Of a stretch of 29,999 nucleotides of DNA, positions 5,892-13,602 are shown one piece after another. Source of the DNA: a virus; the IMG/VR virus record IMGVR_UViG_3300024313_000039, positions 1-29,999 of that record; one strand, written 5' to 3'. The position numbers and the translations under genes are program-made. Each line of letters opens with the position of its first letter. Within the stretch, counting starts at the first letter, position 1. The notes beneath the pieces are model-generated. The model saw nothing but the letters and a program-made list of their open reading frames with translations. It was not told the DNA's origin and searched no databases.

Positions 5892-6677
5892 ATGAGCAAA
5901 TTAAAAATAAGAGATGTAGCAAGAAAAGAAAATAGCAATAAATATTGTGGAGCAAGTGCATTGTCAGTTATAACAGGTCTTGATAGTTCAATTTGTGCAA
6001 GAATATTGGCAGACTTTGATTCAGATGTAATGATTACAGGTTGCTCAATTCCAAGAATGATTAATGCTATTAGAAATTATGGACTTGAAGCAAAAAGAGT
6101 TTTAAATCTTCCAGACAAATTAGGAGCTTTTATTAAGCAAAGAAAAGTTGGAGATAAAAACTTTTATTTGATTGTTGCTAGAACACATTATCAAATTATA
6201 CAAGGCAATAGATATGTTTGTGGTCAAGCTGGAAAAGTTGCTTCAATTCACAGAAATAAATGGTGTGAGTGGGGAGCTGATTTAGAAAGAGTTTATATTA
6301 TTTCTGGAGATGTAAAAATGCCAAAGCATATTAAAGATAAAATAAATAAATGGCAGAACAGAAATAAAAATGACTTTATAAAAGATGAAAGAGCAGTCAA
6401 AAGATTATTGAAAAAAACCAATATGAGATTTCAAGATTTATTTGAATATGGTATGAATGATGATAGAGATTGGTGGTATGAAGAATATAAAGAGAATAAC
6501 GAAACATTCATACTTGCTGTTAACCATGATATTGAACCAGCAGAAAAATGGAATAATCTTCTAGGAAAATATTTAGCACAAGAGCCATATGCAGAAGAAG
6601 AAGAATATCAATATGGCTATATAGAAGTGAAAGATATAGTTCCATTTACAAAAGAATTTTTAGAGATAGTTAACTGA
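5892..6677 (+). CDS. Papain-fold cysteine protease-like protein (C39-like N-terminal domain)
   Basis: The protein has 261 residues. The N-terminal part has N16-K-Y-C19-G-A-S-A-L-S-V-I-T-G, the usual helix start with the catalytic Cys of C39-like and transglutaminase-like folds. About 80 residues later, FYLIVARTH99YQIIQGNRYVCGQ fits the His-bearing strand followed by a turn. I infer a papain-like fold that may cleave or deamidate a target. The C-terminal half (about 150-261) is charged, ends in a Glu/Tyr-rich segment and is unrecognised. It is the last large gene of the scaffold-A operon, preceded by hairpin copy 2 and GGAGATACA. Catalytic activity is uncertain because the third active-site residue cannot be fixed by eye. 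Confidence 0.55.
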   Translation: MSKLKIRDVARKENSNKYCGASALSVITGLDSSICARILADFDSDVMITGCSIPRMINAIRNYGLEAKRVLNLPDKLGAFIKQRKVGDKNFYLIVARTHYQIIQGNRYVCGQAGKVASIHRNKWCEWGADLERVYIISGDVKMPKHIKDKINKWQNRNKNDFIKDERAVKRLLKKTNMRFQDLFEYGMNDDRDWWYEEYKENNETFILAVNHDIEPAEKWNNLLGKYLAQEPYAEEEEYQYGYIEVKDIVPFTKEFLEIVN

Positions 6678-6739
6678 TGGAACAAATATTATTATTAATA
6701 TTTTTAGTTATTCTATTTTCTGTTGCAGTTAGCAGATAA
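6677..6739 (+). CDS. Possible 20-residue membrane peptide
   Basis: A 20-codon frame starts in TGATG overlap with the stop at 6677 and encodes almost only hydrophobic residues (MEQILLLIFLVILFSVAVSR), a single membrane helix. The coupled start supports it. Against it, the DNA also contains an AT-only hairpin with a T-run (6684-6705) that may be a terminator. Its end overlaps the convergent small gene at 6729 by 11 nt. Confidence 0.3.
   Translation: MEQILLLIFLVILFSVAVSR
6684..6705 (+). terminator. Weak AT-only terminator between convergent operons
   Basis: AAATATTA (6684-6691), loop TTAT, TAATATTT (6696-6703), running into T to 6705. It is the only stem-loop I see where the rightward and leftward transcripts meet. 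With no GC pairs it may be weak or fortuitous. Confidence 0.3.
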
Positions 6740-6866
6740 TAGTAATCCAGATAATAGTTATGACAGAAGATTTAATTATAAACCACATTCCATCTGGAAC
6801 ATTATAAGAAATATCTTCTACCACATCTTTTATCTTTCCGTACCCATGCTTTAGTTTATCTAACAT
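6729..6866 (-). CDS. Small membrane protein, end of lysis cluster
   Basis: A 45-residue frame starts with ATG at 6866 in TAATG overlap with the holin stop and ends at 6729. It has a charged N-terminus (MLDKLKHGYGKIKDVVEDI) and a C-terminal hydrophobic helix (FIIKSSVITIIWITIIC). The topology suggests a single-pass membrane protein made together with the holin, perhaps a holin modulator. Homology is not recognised. Confidence 0.55.
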   Translation of the reverse strand: MLDKLKHGYGKIKDVVEDISYNVPDGMWFIIKSSVITIIWITIIC

Positions 6867-7279
6867 TATTTTTTCCTCATAAATTTAGAGATTCCACCAA
6901 CCCCTTTTAACCCTAGTCCAGCACATACAGTTATATAAATTAAATTAATGTACCAGTCTGGAAGTGTGCCTAAGATATCAAAACCTAATCTTACAAATGG
7001 TTGCGTATATGGGACAAAAACCAAAATTGCTGGTAAAAGTATAACCAGAGTTATGAACTCGTCTTTTAGACTTCCAGAAAGTTGGTCAACAGCTTTATTT
7101 TCCCATTGACTGTTGAGTTTATCTGCTTCTAATTTTCCTTCTGCAACTGCTTTAGCAACAGAAGTTTTAGCTTCAATCTCTGCTTTCTTTAAATTAGATT
7201 TAGCTTGTGATTCTTTACTTTTGTTTTCAAGATAACCACCAACTGCCTTAGTAAGTCCACCAACAATCATTCCTATCAT
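6866..7279 (-). CDS. Holin of the 3TM GTA-type family
   Basis: The protein has 137 residues. The N-terminus (MIGMIVGGLTKAVGGYL) is followed by a charged helical linker, then two hydrophobic segments at about 76-96 (FITLVILLPAILVFVPYTQ) and 108-128 (DWYINLIYITVCAGLGLKGV), ending in a basic tail. This matches the GTA_holin_3TM type found at the lysis locus of gene transfer agents and related alphaproteobacterial phages. It would make pores in the inner membrane to release the endolysin, which is encoded far away at 25460. It overlaps the upstream gene by 4 nt. Confidence 0.75.
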   Translation of the reverse strand: MIGMIVGGLTKAVGGYLENKSKESQAKSNLKKAEIEAKTSVAKAVAEGKLEADKLNSQWENKAVDQLSGSLKDEFITLVILLPAILVFVPYTQPFVRLGFDILGTLPDWYINLIYITVCAGLGLKGVGGISKFMRKK

Positions 7280-7500
7280 AAACCATCTCCATATTTAAAT
7301 AATCCAGCAATCACCGTTATGATTGAGCCAATCCAGACCAATGCTTTGACTGCACCCTTACCCATGTTAACAGTTGCTTTTAATTCACTTACTTCTTTTT
7401 TTATAGAAATCATTTCTTTTGAATTACTCTCTACATTCTTAGATACAAAATCTAACTTCTGCTCTAGCCTTAACAAACATTCTTTTTCTGCTGATGTCAT
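7276..7500 (-). CDS. Coiled-coil protein with C-terminal membrane anchor (XhlA-like)
   Basis: The protein has 74 residues. Residues 1-46 form a charged coiled coil, and residues 48-68 (GAVKALVWIGSIITVIAGLF) form one membrane helix near the C-terminus. This is the layout of XhlA-type and similar lysis accessory proteins, which sit at the membrane and assist the holin. It overlaps the holin start by ATGA, so the two are co-translated. Assignment is by topology and context only. Confidence 0.6.
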   Translation of the reverse strand: MTSAEKECLLRLEQKLDFVSKNVESNSKEMISIKKEVSELKATVNMGKGAVKALVWIGSIITVIAGLFKYGDGL

Positions 7501-7501
7501 A

Positions 7502-7834
7502 TTAATTACCTAATGAAAGTGGATTTGCGTTCATTGATTCTGTTACCGTCTTAAAAGATTTATCAACATGCTCAACAATTTTATCTATATCTGCGTCAAT
7601 CTTATCTATAGATGTTTTATTATTGCTTGAGTTTATTTCTACAGCAGTAATCCTTTCTAGTATTGCAGAATTATCTCCACTTGGAATACTTGACATACTA
7701 TCTTCTAAAACTGTCAATCTTGATTGCATTTGTGCGTACGTGTATATTCCCCCAGCAATCGGACTTGCAATTGATAGCAAAAAAATCAGTATTATTTTGG
7801 GTGTAAGCTGAATCGTTGAATCCTTGTCCGTCAT
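7502..7834 (-). CDS. Membrane-anchored coiled-coil protein, lysis cluster
   Basis: The protein has 110 residues. A hydrophobic segment at 13-33 (KIILIFLLSIASPIAGGIYTY) is followed by a coiled coil (QSRLTVLEDSM... and SNNKTSIDKIDADIDKIVEHV). It could be an inner-membrane spanin-like or lysis accessory protein; no cysteine-containing lipobox is present. The first 137 nt overlap the end of the 590-residue gene in another frame, and GGAG lies about 12 nt before the ATG. It is separated from the next gene by one base. Confidence 0.6.
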   Translation of the reverse strand: MTDKDSTIQLTPKIILIFLLSIASPIAGGIYTYAQMQSRLTVLEDSMSSIPSGDNSAILERITAVEINSSNNKTSIDKIDADIDKIVEHVDKSFKTVTESMNANPLSLGN

Positions 7835-9470
7835 AAAAGTCTATCTCCGTTTTTGTTAAATCTAATGTATCTGTTATCTTAACCTCAAAGTATTCCTTAT
7901 TAAATGATACAACAGTTAAAATATCAAGTTTTTGTACCACAATATCTGACTTAATTTTTGGGGTTACTGTACTAACAGAATTTTTTTTATCGCTGGATTT
8001 GGTCGAATCAGAGCCTTGTTTTTTCTCAGATTTGTCAGATTTTACCGTTTCAACAACCTTTTCTTCATTTACACTTGGTTCTTCTTTTATTTCTTCTTCA
8101 GCAGTTTCTTGTTCTTTATCCTCATTTTCACTTATTTCTTCTTTTGGCTCTGGCTCTTTTTCTTCGGTTCGACTATCGTCTGATAACTCGCTTTCTTCAT
8201 TTGTTCCATCAGCTTCCTCATTCTGAGCTGTTGTTTCCTCTTTTTGTTCATTTTGATTCTCCTTTAAATCATCTTCCATATTTATTTCTTCTAGTTCTGT
8301 TGGAAGTTCTTCTCTAATTTCTTGTAATGTTTCTGGTTCATTTTTTATTTCATTGACTGATTCAATTTGTATATCATTTATTTCAGGCAAATTATCTGGC
8401 ATTTCAATTGTTGGCATATCTATTTCTGGCATATTGTTATCTACAGGTATATCTGCACCAGCATTAATGTTTGTAGGCATCTCATTATTTATTCCAACGT
8501 CTGCAATCTCCATATTCATTTGCTCTGCTCTTATATCAGATATTACAGAAATTTGTGAAGATAAATTTGCAATTTGCATATCTTCTGGTGGGTTTGTATC
8601 AATGATACCACTTGATATGGTATTTACTATTGATGTTGCGTCTAATGAACCAATCTGAACTGTTTCGATAACTACAGGCTCGGCAACTACAGGCTCTACT
8701 GGAGCAATTTCTATGGCAACTGGCTCTATTACTACTGGCTCAACTACTATAGGCTGAATATCAACAGGATTTGCTACAATATCATCAACAACAGGGTTAA
8801 CAATAACTTCAGGAGCTACTACAGGGCTTATTTCCGCTATTTCTGGCTCTGATGGTATGATTACATCAGAAAGTGTCAAACTAAGGCTTAAATTGTCGAT
8901 AATTGTGCCAAATTGACCAGCTTTATTACCTGTATCTGCACCAGCATAATTTACAGTTAAAGATGTGTTAGTTGTTTCAAAGCTATTAGTTACATCTACA
9001 GAATATTTGGTTGTAATGACACCATCATTATAATTAGATGTAAAATTATGCGTTAAGACTTCGCTGTTCGTTCCATCTGATAAAGTCATGGTTATATTTA
9101 CAGGGTCAAGATTAAATGCTGTGCCTGTTGTGGTACACCAGCTTGAGCCTTCATTGTTACAACCAATAGATATTAAGCTACCAGAGATTGAATCTACTTC
9201 TTTGTTTTCTTCTGCCACGCTATCTAAAACTATGGATTGCGTAATTGAGCCACCATCACTTCCGCTAAATCTAACTGATTTATTTAAATCTCCATAATTA
9301 TTGCCATCATAATCAACATTGCCTTCTAACTCCCAGCCTTCAGTCTGGTTATTAAATGAGCCGTTATTTAGGAGATTTGATGTTTCCGTTGCTCTTACCG
9401 TTTGAGTCGCTGTAATTACTAACATTGTAATCAGTACCCAAGTAGTCAGGATAACGTATAATTTGCCCAT
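7698..9470 (-). CDS. Exported repeat-rich acidic protein, probable virion/surface protein
   Basis: The protein has 590 residues. It begins with a signal peptide (MGKLYVILTTWVLITMLVIT, cleavage likely after TVRA). A beta-rich domain follows (about 30-210, with N-G-S-F...W-E-L-E-G-N and L-S-L-S-L-T) that looks like a carbohydrate-binding or jelly-roll module. Next comes a Pro-Val-Glu repeat stretch (V-E-P-V-V-I-E-P-V type units, about 215-275), a long disordered Glu/Lys/Ser-rich region (about 365-490) and a C-terminal domain. Composition in the linker is extreme. Its start overlaps the upstream 196/182-residue gene by 107 nt, and its end overlaps 7502-7834 by 137 nt. Function unknown; export, adhesion or virion attachment is plausible. 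Confidence 0.7.
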   Translation of the reverse strand: MGKLYVILTTWVLITMLVITATQTVRATETSNLLNNGSFNNQTEGWELEGNVDYDGNNYGDLNKSVRFSGSDGGSITQSIVLDSVAEENKEVDSISGSLISIGCNNEGSSWCTTTGTAFNLDPVNITMTLSDGTNSEVLTHNFTSNYNDGVITTKYSVDVTNSFETTNTSLTVNYAGADTGNKAGQFGTIIDNLSLSLTLSDVIIPSEPEIAEISPVVAPEVIVNPVVDDIVANPVDIQPIVVEPVVIEPVAIEIAPVEPVVAEPVVIETVQIGSLDATSIVNTISSGIIDTNPPEDMQIANLSSQISVISDIRAEQMNMEIADVGINNEMPTNINAGADIPVDNNMPEIDMPTIEMPDNLPEINDIQIESVNEIKNEPETLQEIREELPTELEEINMEDDLKENQNEQKEETTAQNEEADGTNEESELSDDSRTEEKEPEPKEEISENEDKEQETAEEEIKEEPSVNEEKVVETVKSDKSEKKQGSDSTKSSDKKNSVSTVTPKIKSDIVVQKLDILTVVSFNKEYFEVKITDTLDLTKTEIDFYDGQGFNDSAYTQNNTDFFAINCKSDCWGNIHVRTNAIKIDSFRR

Positions 9471-9912
9471 AATCGTTTATATATCCCATCATTTTGTAAT
9501 GTTTGATTGCGTCTTTACCTATGAGTGCTTTCTTGCCATTCCATATGCTACAGGGAGTTCCTGAATGTAACATAGCACTCCAAACAGCTTTGCTCCCAGC
9601 ACACAGAACAGATATTGACGCTACTTTTAATCCAGCCTTTGCTAAAGAATTTGATAAGGCTCTGCGTTCACAATTCCAATCTGTGAATGTCGTTCCTGTA
9701 GATATACCAACTACTGAAGTTTGTACTGCACCCACAACTGGAAAAGAACAAATCATCTGCGAGTAGCTTTGTACTCCAGCAGATATGGCACTTGGTACTG
9801 GTTGATTTTTATAATTTACGGTACTTGTACTATCTGCTCCATGAGCATTCATTGAAGCCCAAATTAAAACAACCATCATTAAAAATAAAAAGACTATAAA
9901 ACTTCTTCGCAT
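9364..9912 (-). CDS. Secreted cysteine-containing protein, unknown function
   Basis: I place the start at ATG 9912 (182 residues), because the peptide then opens with a clean signal sequence (MRRSFIVFLFLMMVVLIWAS, cleavage near AHG-AD) and GGAG lies upstream. A longer in-frame start at 9954 would bury the signal behind 14 residues. The mature part has a Gly/Ala/Val-rich helical region and Cys in ICSFPV, WNCERR, VLCAGS and TPCSIW, likely disulfides. Similar short exported CER-motif proteins recur in marine phages (from memory), without known function. It overlaps the tail gene upstream by 19 nt and the 590-residue gene downstream by 107 nt. Confidence 0.65.
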   Translation of the reverse strand: MRRSFIVFLFLMMVVLIWASMNAHGADSTSTVNYKNQPVPSAISAGVQSYSQMICSFPVVGAVQTSVVGISTGTTFTDWNCERRALSNSLAKAGLKVASISVLCAGSKAVWSAMLHSGTPCSIWNGKKALIGKDAIKHYKMMGYINDYGQIIRYPDYLGTDYNVSNYSDSNGKSNGNIKSPK

Positions 9913-10520
9913 GAGAAAGATACTCCATATAAGCTGATATGATTCGCACTCCAAGTTAGCTCATTGTTTGTCATTCTCATAACGCATTTAGGACTTGCGT
10001 ATGTAATTGATGCGTCATCTGCCAAAGTTGCGGATAACGGTGGTTCTATGGTTAGTGTAGCATTTCCACTTCCATCACTGGCAACATCAGCAATAATCAT
10101 ATGCAGTTTGCTGGTTGTTCCAGAATTAAATTGTACATAGTCGCCTTTTTTAAACAATTGTGATTCAGATGTATCTGCACCATCTACTGTAATATCATAA
10201 GCTCCAACAGCATGCGAGCCGTTTACTGCAATAGTGTTTGATATTGTGCCTTGCACAGCACTTGCGTCTGGGTCGCCCATTAAAAATGTTCCAAACTGTC
10301 CATGTAATTGCATAAAAAAAGCTAACCATTCATTTGCTTGCGTTCTGTTCATTGGCGGTAAAGTAACTGTGCTGTACCATTTTGCACCAGTAAACTCATG
10401 CACTTGAGTTGAAAAGGTAAATGGACTTTGACTTTGTGCAACAGCTTTAGCAATACCCCATTCACTTCTAACAAAGTTTGGAGTGGTTGGCATTGTTAAT
10501 GGATAAGTAGGCTCTGCCAT
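9894..10520 (-). CDS. Minor tail protein downstream of the tape measure
   Basis: The protein has 208 residues, beta-rich, with W46-Y-S-T-V-T-L-P-P-M-N-R-T-Q-A-N-E-W and G-T-F-L-M-G-D-P-D, seen in tail-tip proteins located after the tape measure in many phages. The C-terminal part is also beta-rich with a final Cys-containing strand. By position it corresponds to the distal tail protein (GTA gp12 / lambda gpM slot). It follows the tape measure stop without a gap (10521 to 10520). Confidence 0.7.
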   Translation of the reverse strand: MAEPTYPLTMPTTPNFVRSEWGIAKAVAQSQSPFTFSTQVHEFTGAKWYSTVTLPPMNRTQANEWLAFFMQLHGQFGTFLMGDPDASAVQGTISNTIAVNGSHAVGAYDITVDGADTSESQLFKKGDYVQFNSGTTSKLHMIIADVASDGSGNATLTIEPPLSATLADDASITYASPKCVMRMTNNELTWSANHISLYGVSFSCEEVL

Positions 10521-12383
10521 TTAAGCTCCAAAGTCTTTAGCAAAAGTTCCACCACGCAATCTGGCATCTCTTACTGCTGATAAAGTATTTTCTCTTATGG
10601 CTGGTAACATATTCATAACTTCTGCTCTAACTGTTTGTGATACACCTGTAGCAAAGTTTAAGTTTTGCTCTATGGTAATACCACCGCCCATTTGATTATT
10701 TGGCACTATTGTTCCAGCAGATTTAGGTACAAACATTTCTGCACCTCTCTCTCCAACCATATATGGCATATTTGGATTCACATTTCCACCCATAGCTTTG
10801 CCACCACCGAATGAACCAAAAATTGCACTAGCTCCAGATAAGATATTTTGGAACATACTTCCGCCACCTGAAGAAGATAAACTCATGGCTTCTCTAATTC
10901 TTTTTAACATTGGTTCAATGACTGCCAACTGAAATATCAATGCAACCACTTGCTGTAAAACACTTTGAAAAATATCTACCATACTGTCTTTGAAATCTTT
11001 ACCGCTTACAACAGCTTCTCCAAATGCTTTTGAGATATTTGCACCAATATCTTCAAACATTTTATTTGCTTTCTCAAGTTGCTCCATTTCTAAATCAAAT
11101 GCTTCTCCTCTTGTTTCAGCTTCTCTATCCATTTCAATTTGGTTAATTTGAGCCTGTATTTTAAATTTTTCTTTTAAATCTTCATTGATAGCTCTAATGC
11201 CTTCAGCTTCTTTCTTTTGCTGTTCTATGGCTAGTTTTGCGTCATCAGAGAATTTTTTTCTTGCTTCTTTTACTCTATCGAACTCTGCGTTTTGTGCTTC
11301 TAAAGAAGCAGTTAATTCATCATTAGCTCCAACAAATTCTTTAACTTCTTTTATGAGTTGGTGAATTGCAACACCACCCAAAGCAATCCCTGTCATTATC
11401 ATAAATAATGGATTCACTAGCATAACTGTTGTTAGAGTTGTTATACTTCCAGCTAATCTTGCCAACATATTTATAGTTGCAACGCCAGCTAAAGCTAAGA
11501 AAAAGTTTTTAATGCCATCAATATTATCTACAAGGAATCTTGTGAATTTTGCTAATGATTCGCCTAAAGTTTTTCCTATTTCTTTTATTTTTTCTTGGTT
11601 GTTATCTAAGAAAACATTTAAGTCGCCAAATTGCATTTTTAATTCTTCAAAAAAAGATTCACTTACTGCAATTTGGAATTGCATAAATTTATCTTTAATC
11701 ATAGATAAAGTACCAGTTAAGGTATTAGCAAGCTCATCAGTAACATTACCAAATGTCCCACCTTTGCCAAACACTCTTTCAAATGCTTCTCTTGTTTCTT
11801 CGGCTGATACAGTTGCACCAGCAGAGAATCCAAGCAAATCTCTAACCCCTCTTTCTCTAAATACATCAGCACTAGCTATACCGCCAGAGAAAGACCTTTG
11901 TATTTGTTCAGCAGTTTGTCTAAAATCCAATCCTGTAACGGCAGCAACATTACCTGTTATCTCTAAAACTTTTGCTAATTCATCTGCATCTTCAGCTACA
12001 ACAGCTAAGTTTCCAGAAGCTTGTTGTATTTCTCCAAGTGTAAATGGAACTTTACCAGCAAATGCCAACATAGCTTCAAAAGCTCTTTCGCCTTCTTCTG
12101 CTGTTCCAAAGAGTGCTTTTAATCTTATCTGTAGATTTTCAATTTGGATTCCTGTATCTATAACGCCTTTTACAAATATAGCTCCAAATGCTACACCTAA
12201 AACTGCACCAACTTTTGTTGCTCTTGCAGTTACTTTTGCAAGACTATTAGAAAGATTTTTAAGACCACCACTCATTTTTTTTGATGAGTTGCTAACAACT
12301 TTGTTGGCTTCAGCCATATCACGCTTTAGACCTTTAAGGTCTGCTTCAATCTTTACTACCAGTTTATCTAGTTCAGTTGCCAT
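10521..12383 (-). CDS. Tail tape measure protein
   Basis: The protein has 620 residues. It starts with LDKLVVKIEADLKGLKRDM, the standard opening of lambda-type tape measures. A Gly/Ala-rich hydrophobic stretch follows at about 54-75, then a TMP domain (LEITGNVAAVTGLDFRQTAEQIQRSFSG type) at about 80-220. Hydrophobic segments lie near 290-345, and a long helical/coiled-coil region spans 350-460. It ends with a Gly-rich part and FVPKSAGTIVPN. It sets tail length and helps DNA entry; at roughly 0.15 nm per residue the tail would be near 90 nm. The ATG overlaps the stop of the frameshifted chaperone (TAATG). Confidence 0.93.
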   Translation of the reverse strand: MATELDKLVVKIEADLKGLKRDMAEANKVVSNSSKKMSGGLKNLSNSLAKVTARATKVGAVLGVAFGAIFVKGVIDTGIQIENLQIRLKALFGTAEEGERAFEAMLAFAGKVPFTLGEIQQASGNLAVVAEDADELAKVLEITGNVAAVTGLDFRQTAEQIQRSFSGGIASADVFRERGVRDLLGFSAGATVSAEETREAFERVFGKGGTFGNVTDELANTLTGTLSMIKDKFMQFQIAVSESFFEELKMQFGDLNVFLDNNQEKIKEIGKTLGESLAKFTRFLVDNIDGIKNFFLALAGVATINMLARLAGSITTLTTVMLVNPLFMIMTGIALGGVAIHQLIKEVKEFVGANDELTASLEAQNAEFDRVKEARKKFSDDAKLAIEQQKKEAEGIRAINEDLKEKFKIQAQINQIEMDREAETRGEAFDLEMEQLEKANKMFEDIGANISKAFGEAVVSGKDFKDSMVDIFQSVLQQVVALIFQLAVIEPMLKRIREAMSLSSSGGGSMFQNILSGASAIFGSFGGGKAMGGNVNPNMPYMVGERGAEMFVPKSAGTIVPNNQMGGGITIEQNLNFATGVSQTVRAEVMNMLPAIRENTLSAVRDARLRGGTFAKDFGA

Positions 12384-12936
12384 TAGTTATCTGGGTACAG
12401 CTCCATTAGTTCGTTTAACTCATCTTTGTCCATTGGTTTGTCTTTGTTGCCACCATTGAACTCACTAAATCCTTTTATTGCTAGAGTTATTTCGGTAATG
12501 CTCATATCCCAAAATACTGCTGGATTAACACCTATCATTCCTACACATACTTCAAGCCATCTTTGGTATGGTAGTTCAGCTTCTTCGTCTATTCCTCTAC
12601 TGGACTTTTTTTTTCGTCAGTATCGTCATCAACGTTCAATGCTAAAGTAACCAACTCTCCAGCCATCTTTATAGCTTCTAACAACCCAATCTCTGATATC
12701 AATACTTTAACTTCTTTGTCTTGTAGGTTATTCCCACCAGCCCTTAATGCCAAAGTTATGACCGATATTATTTCAGTCATAGTAATATCAGCTTGTGCCA
12801 ATTTATTTCCTAACTTTAGTATGCTACAACCTAAAGCCTGTTCTATCCTGATAATGGTATCAAGGCTCATTCTTGCCTTGTACTCTTTATCGTTAAACTG
12901 TAGTAGCTTTTCCGCCTTTAGACGATTTATGCTCAT
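12383..12936 (-). CDS. Tail assembly chaperone fusion made by -1 frameshift (G-T type)
   Basis: A run of nine A on the coding strand (12614-12606) lies near the end of the 115-codon gene. Slipping -1 there joins residue 110 of the short protein to a 74-residue extension ending at 12383, giving about 184 residues. The extension contains LPYQRWLEVCVGMIGVNPAVFWDM followed by T-E-I-T-L-A-I-K-G-F, the pattern of the DUF2376/TAC family that follows the first chaperone in GTA-like tail clusters. The open frame has no good start of its own and stops in TAATG overlap with the tape measure. This matches lambda G/GT and related systems, in which both short and fused chaperones coat the tape measure. Confidence 0.85.
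12589..12936 (-). CDS. Tail assembly chaperone, short form (GTA TAC family)
   Basis: The protein has 115 residues. The opening LQFNDKEYKARMSLDTIIRIEQALG and the helical middle (TEIISVITLALRAGGNN) match the GTA gp10 / Phage_TAC_11 type chaperone encoded just before the tape measure. It binds the tape measure during tail assembly and gives the longer fused form by frameshifting near codon 110. GGAG lies 7 nt upstream of the ATG. It overlaps the small gene upstream by 44 nt. Confidence 0.8.
   Translation of the reverse strand: MSINRLKAEKLLQFNDKEYKARMSLDTIIRIEQALGCSILKLGNKLAQADITMTEIISVITLALRAGGNNLQDKEVKVLISEIGLLEAIKMAGELVTLALNVDDDTDEKKSPVEE
12606..12614 (-). promoter_or_regulatory. A9 slippery site for -1 frameshift
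   Basis: Nine consecutive A on the coding strand, read GAA-AAA-AAA-AGT in the 0 frame. The -1 frame stays open for 74 further codons to 12383, while the +1 frame stops at TAG six codons after the start of the run. Confidence 0.8.
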
Positions 12937-13156
12937 TGTTTATCTCCGTTTTGGTTAATATAACAATAATCTCATCTCTACTTCCAACATTGTCAGCAGA
13001 GAAGATTGTGTAAGATTTCTTGTTAATTTTGATTGTATCTGTATCTTTGAATCCCTTATAAAAAGGTATTTCTAACTCAACATTGTTTTCTCCAATGTTA
13101 ACTTGTGCGTCTAATTTTTTAGAGCCTATCTCTATAGGCATTAGCTCCCAACCCAT
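12893..13156 (-). CDS. Hypothetical small tail-cluster protein
   Basis: This is an 87-residue, mainly beta-strand protein I do not recognise by family. It lies between the major tail protein and the tail chaperone. Segments such as VELEIPFYKGF and KKSYTIFSADNVGSRDEIIVIL suggest a small barrel. The last 15 residues overlap the chaperone gene. GGAG lies upstream of ATG 13156. It is probably a structural or assembly factor by position. Confidence 0.65.
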   Translation of the reverse strand: MGWELMPIEIGSKKLDAQVNIGENNVELEIPFYKGFKDTDTIKINKKSYTIFSADNVGSRDEIIVILTKTEINNEHKSSKGGKATTV

Positions 13157-13170
13157 AATTATCTCCTAAA

Positions 13171-13584
13171 TTAAACTGTAGCAAATGTAACTGCACCAGC
13201 AGATTCAAAACTCATTGAATAAGTTACTTCGCCATTATAACTACCAGCATATTCAATACTTGTTACTTGAAATGCACCTGTGAAAGTTGCAAAGTCTGGC
13301 ACAAGTAATTGAAAGTTGCTAAATGTAGAAGCTGAAAAAGCTGTTCTTACACTTGCTTCACTTGCAGAATCAGTAAATACACCAGAGCCACTTATACTAA
13401 AACTTTGGATTCCAGCGTCAGCTAATAATGTTCTAACTTTTGATGAATCTTTATTTGTTACATCTATTGTTTCTGCGTTCATTGTTATAGAAGTATCTCT
13501 TAGACCAGCAACAGTTGTAAATGTTTCTGGGCTTCCAGCATTTCCTATCTTGACAAGCAACGCACTTCCTTTTTGTACTGCCAT
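13171..13584 (-). CDS. Major tail (tube) protein, TP901-1/GTA gp9-like
   Basis: The protein has 137 residues. It starts with KGSALLVKIG and continues with VAGLRDTSITMNAETIDVTN, the classic opening of TP901-1-type tail tube proteins, with the S-M-S-F-E-S-A-G end strand. It forms stacked hexameric rings around the tape measure. It sits after the DUF3168 gene and before the chaperone pair, as in GTA clusters, and has a well-placed GGAG. Confidence 0.92.
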   Translation of the reverse strand: MAVQKGSALLVKIGNAGSPETFTTVAGLRDTSITMNAETIDVTNKDSSKVRTLLADAGIQSFSISGSGVFTDSASEASVRTAFSASTFSNFQLLVPDFATFTGAFQVTSIEYAGSYNGEVTYSMSFESAGAVTFATV

Positions 13585-13602
13585 ATCTATCTCCTAAAAA
13601 AA

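Noticed and set aside
6733-6758. Direct repeat CAGATAATAGT at 6733-6743 and 6748-6758
   Set aside because: Two short AT-rich copies inside a coding frame, without regular spacing or further copies. Not enough for an iteron array or an origin.
8353-8658. 101-codon + frame opposite the 590-residue gene
   Set aside because: It arises from the repeated composition of the opposite strand, with no ribosome site, and its Ile/Ser/Gly-rich sequence is not credible.
11512-12459. Long 315-codon open frame on + opposite the tape measure
   Set aside because: It mirrors the codon pattern of the tape measure gene, has no ribosome site and gives a Ser/Pro/Ala-rich peptide without any domain. It is a shadow of the opposite strand.
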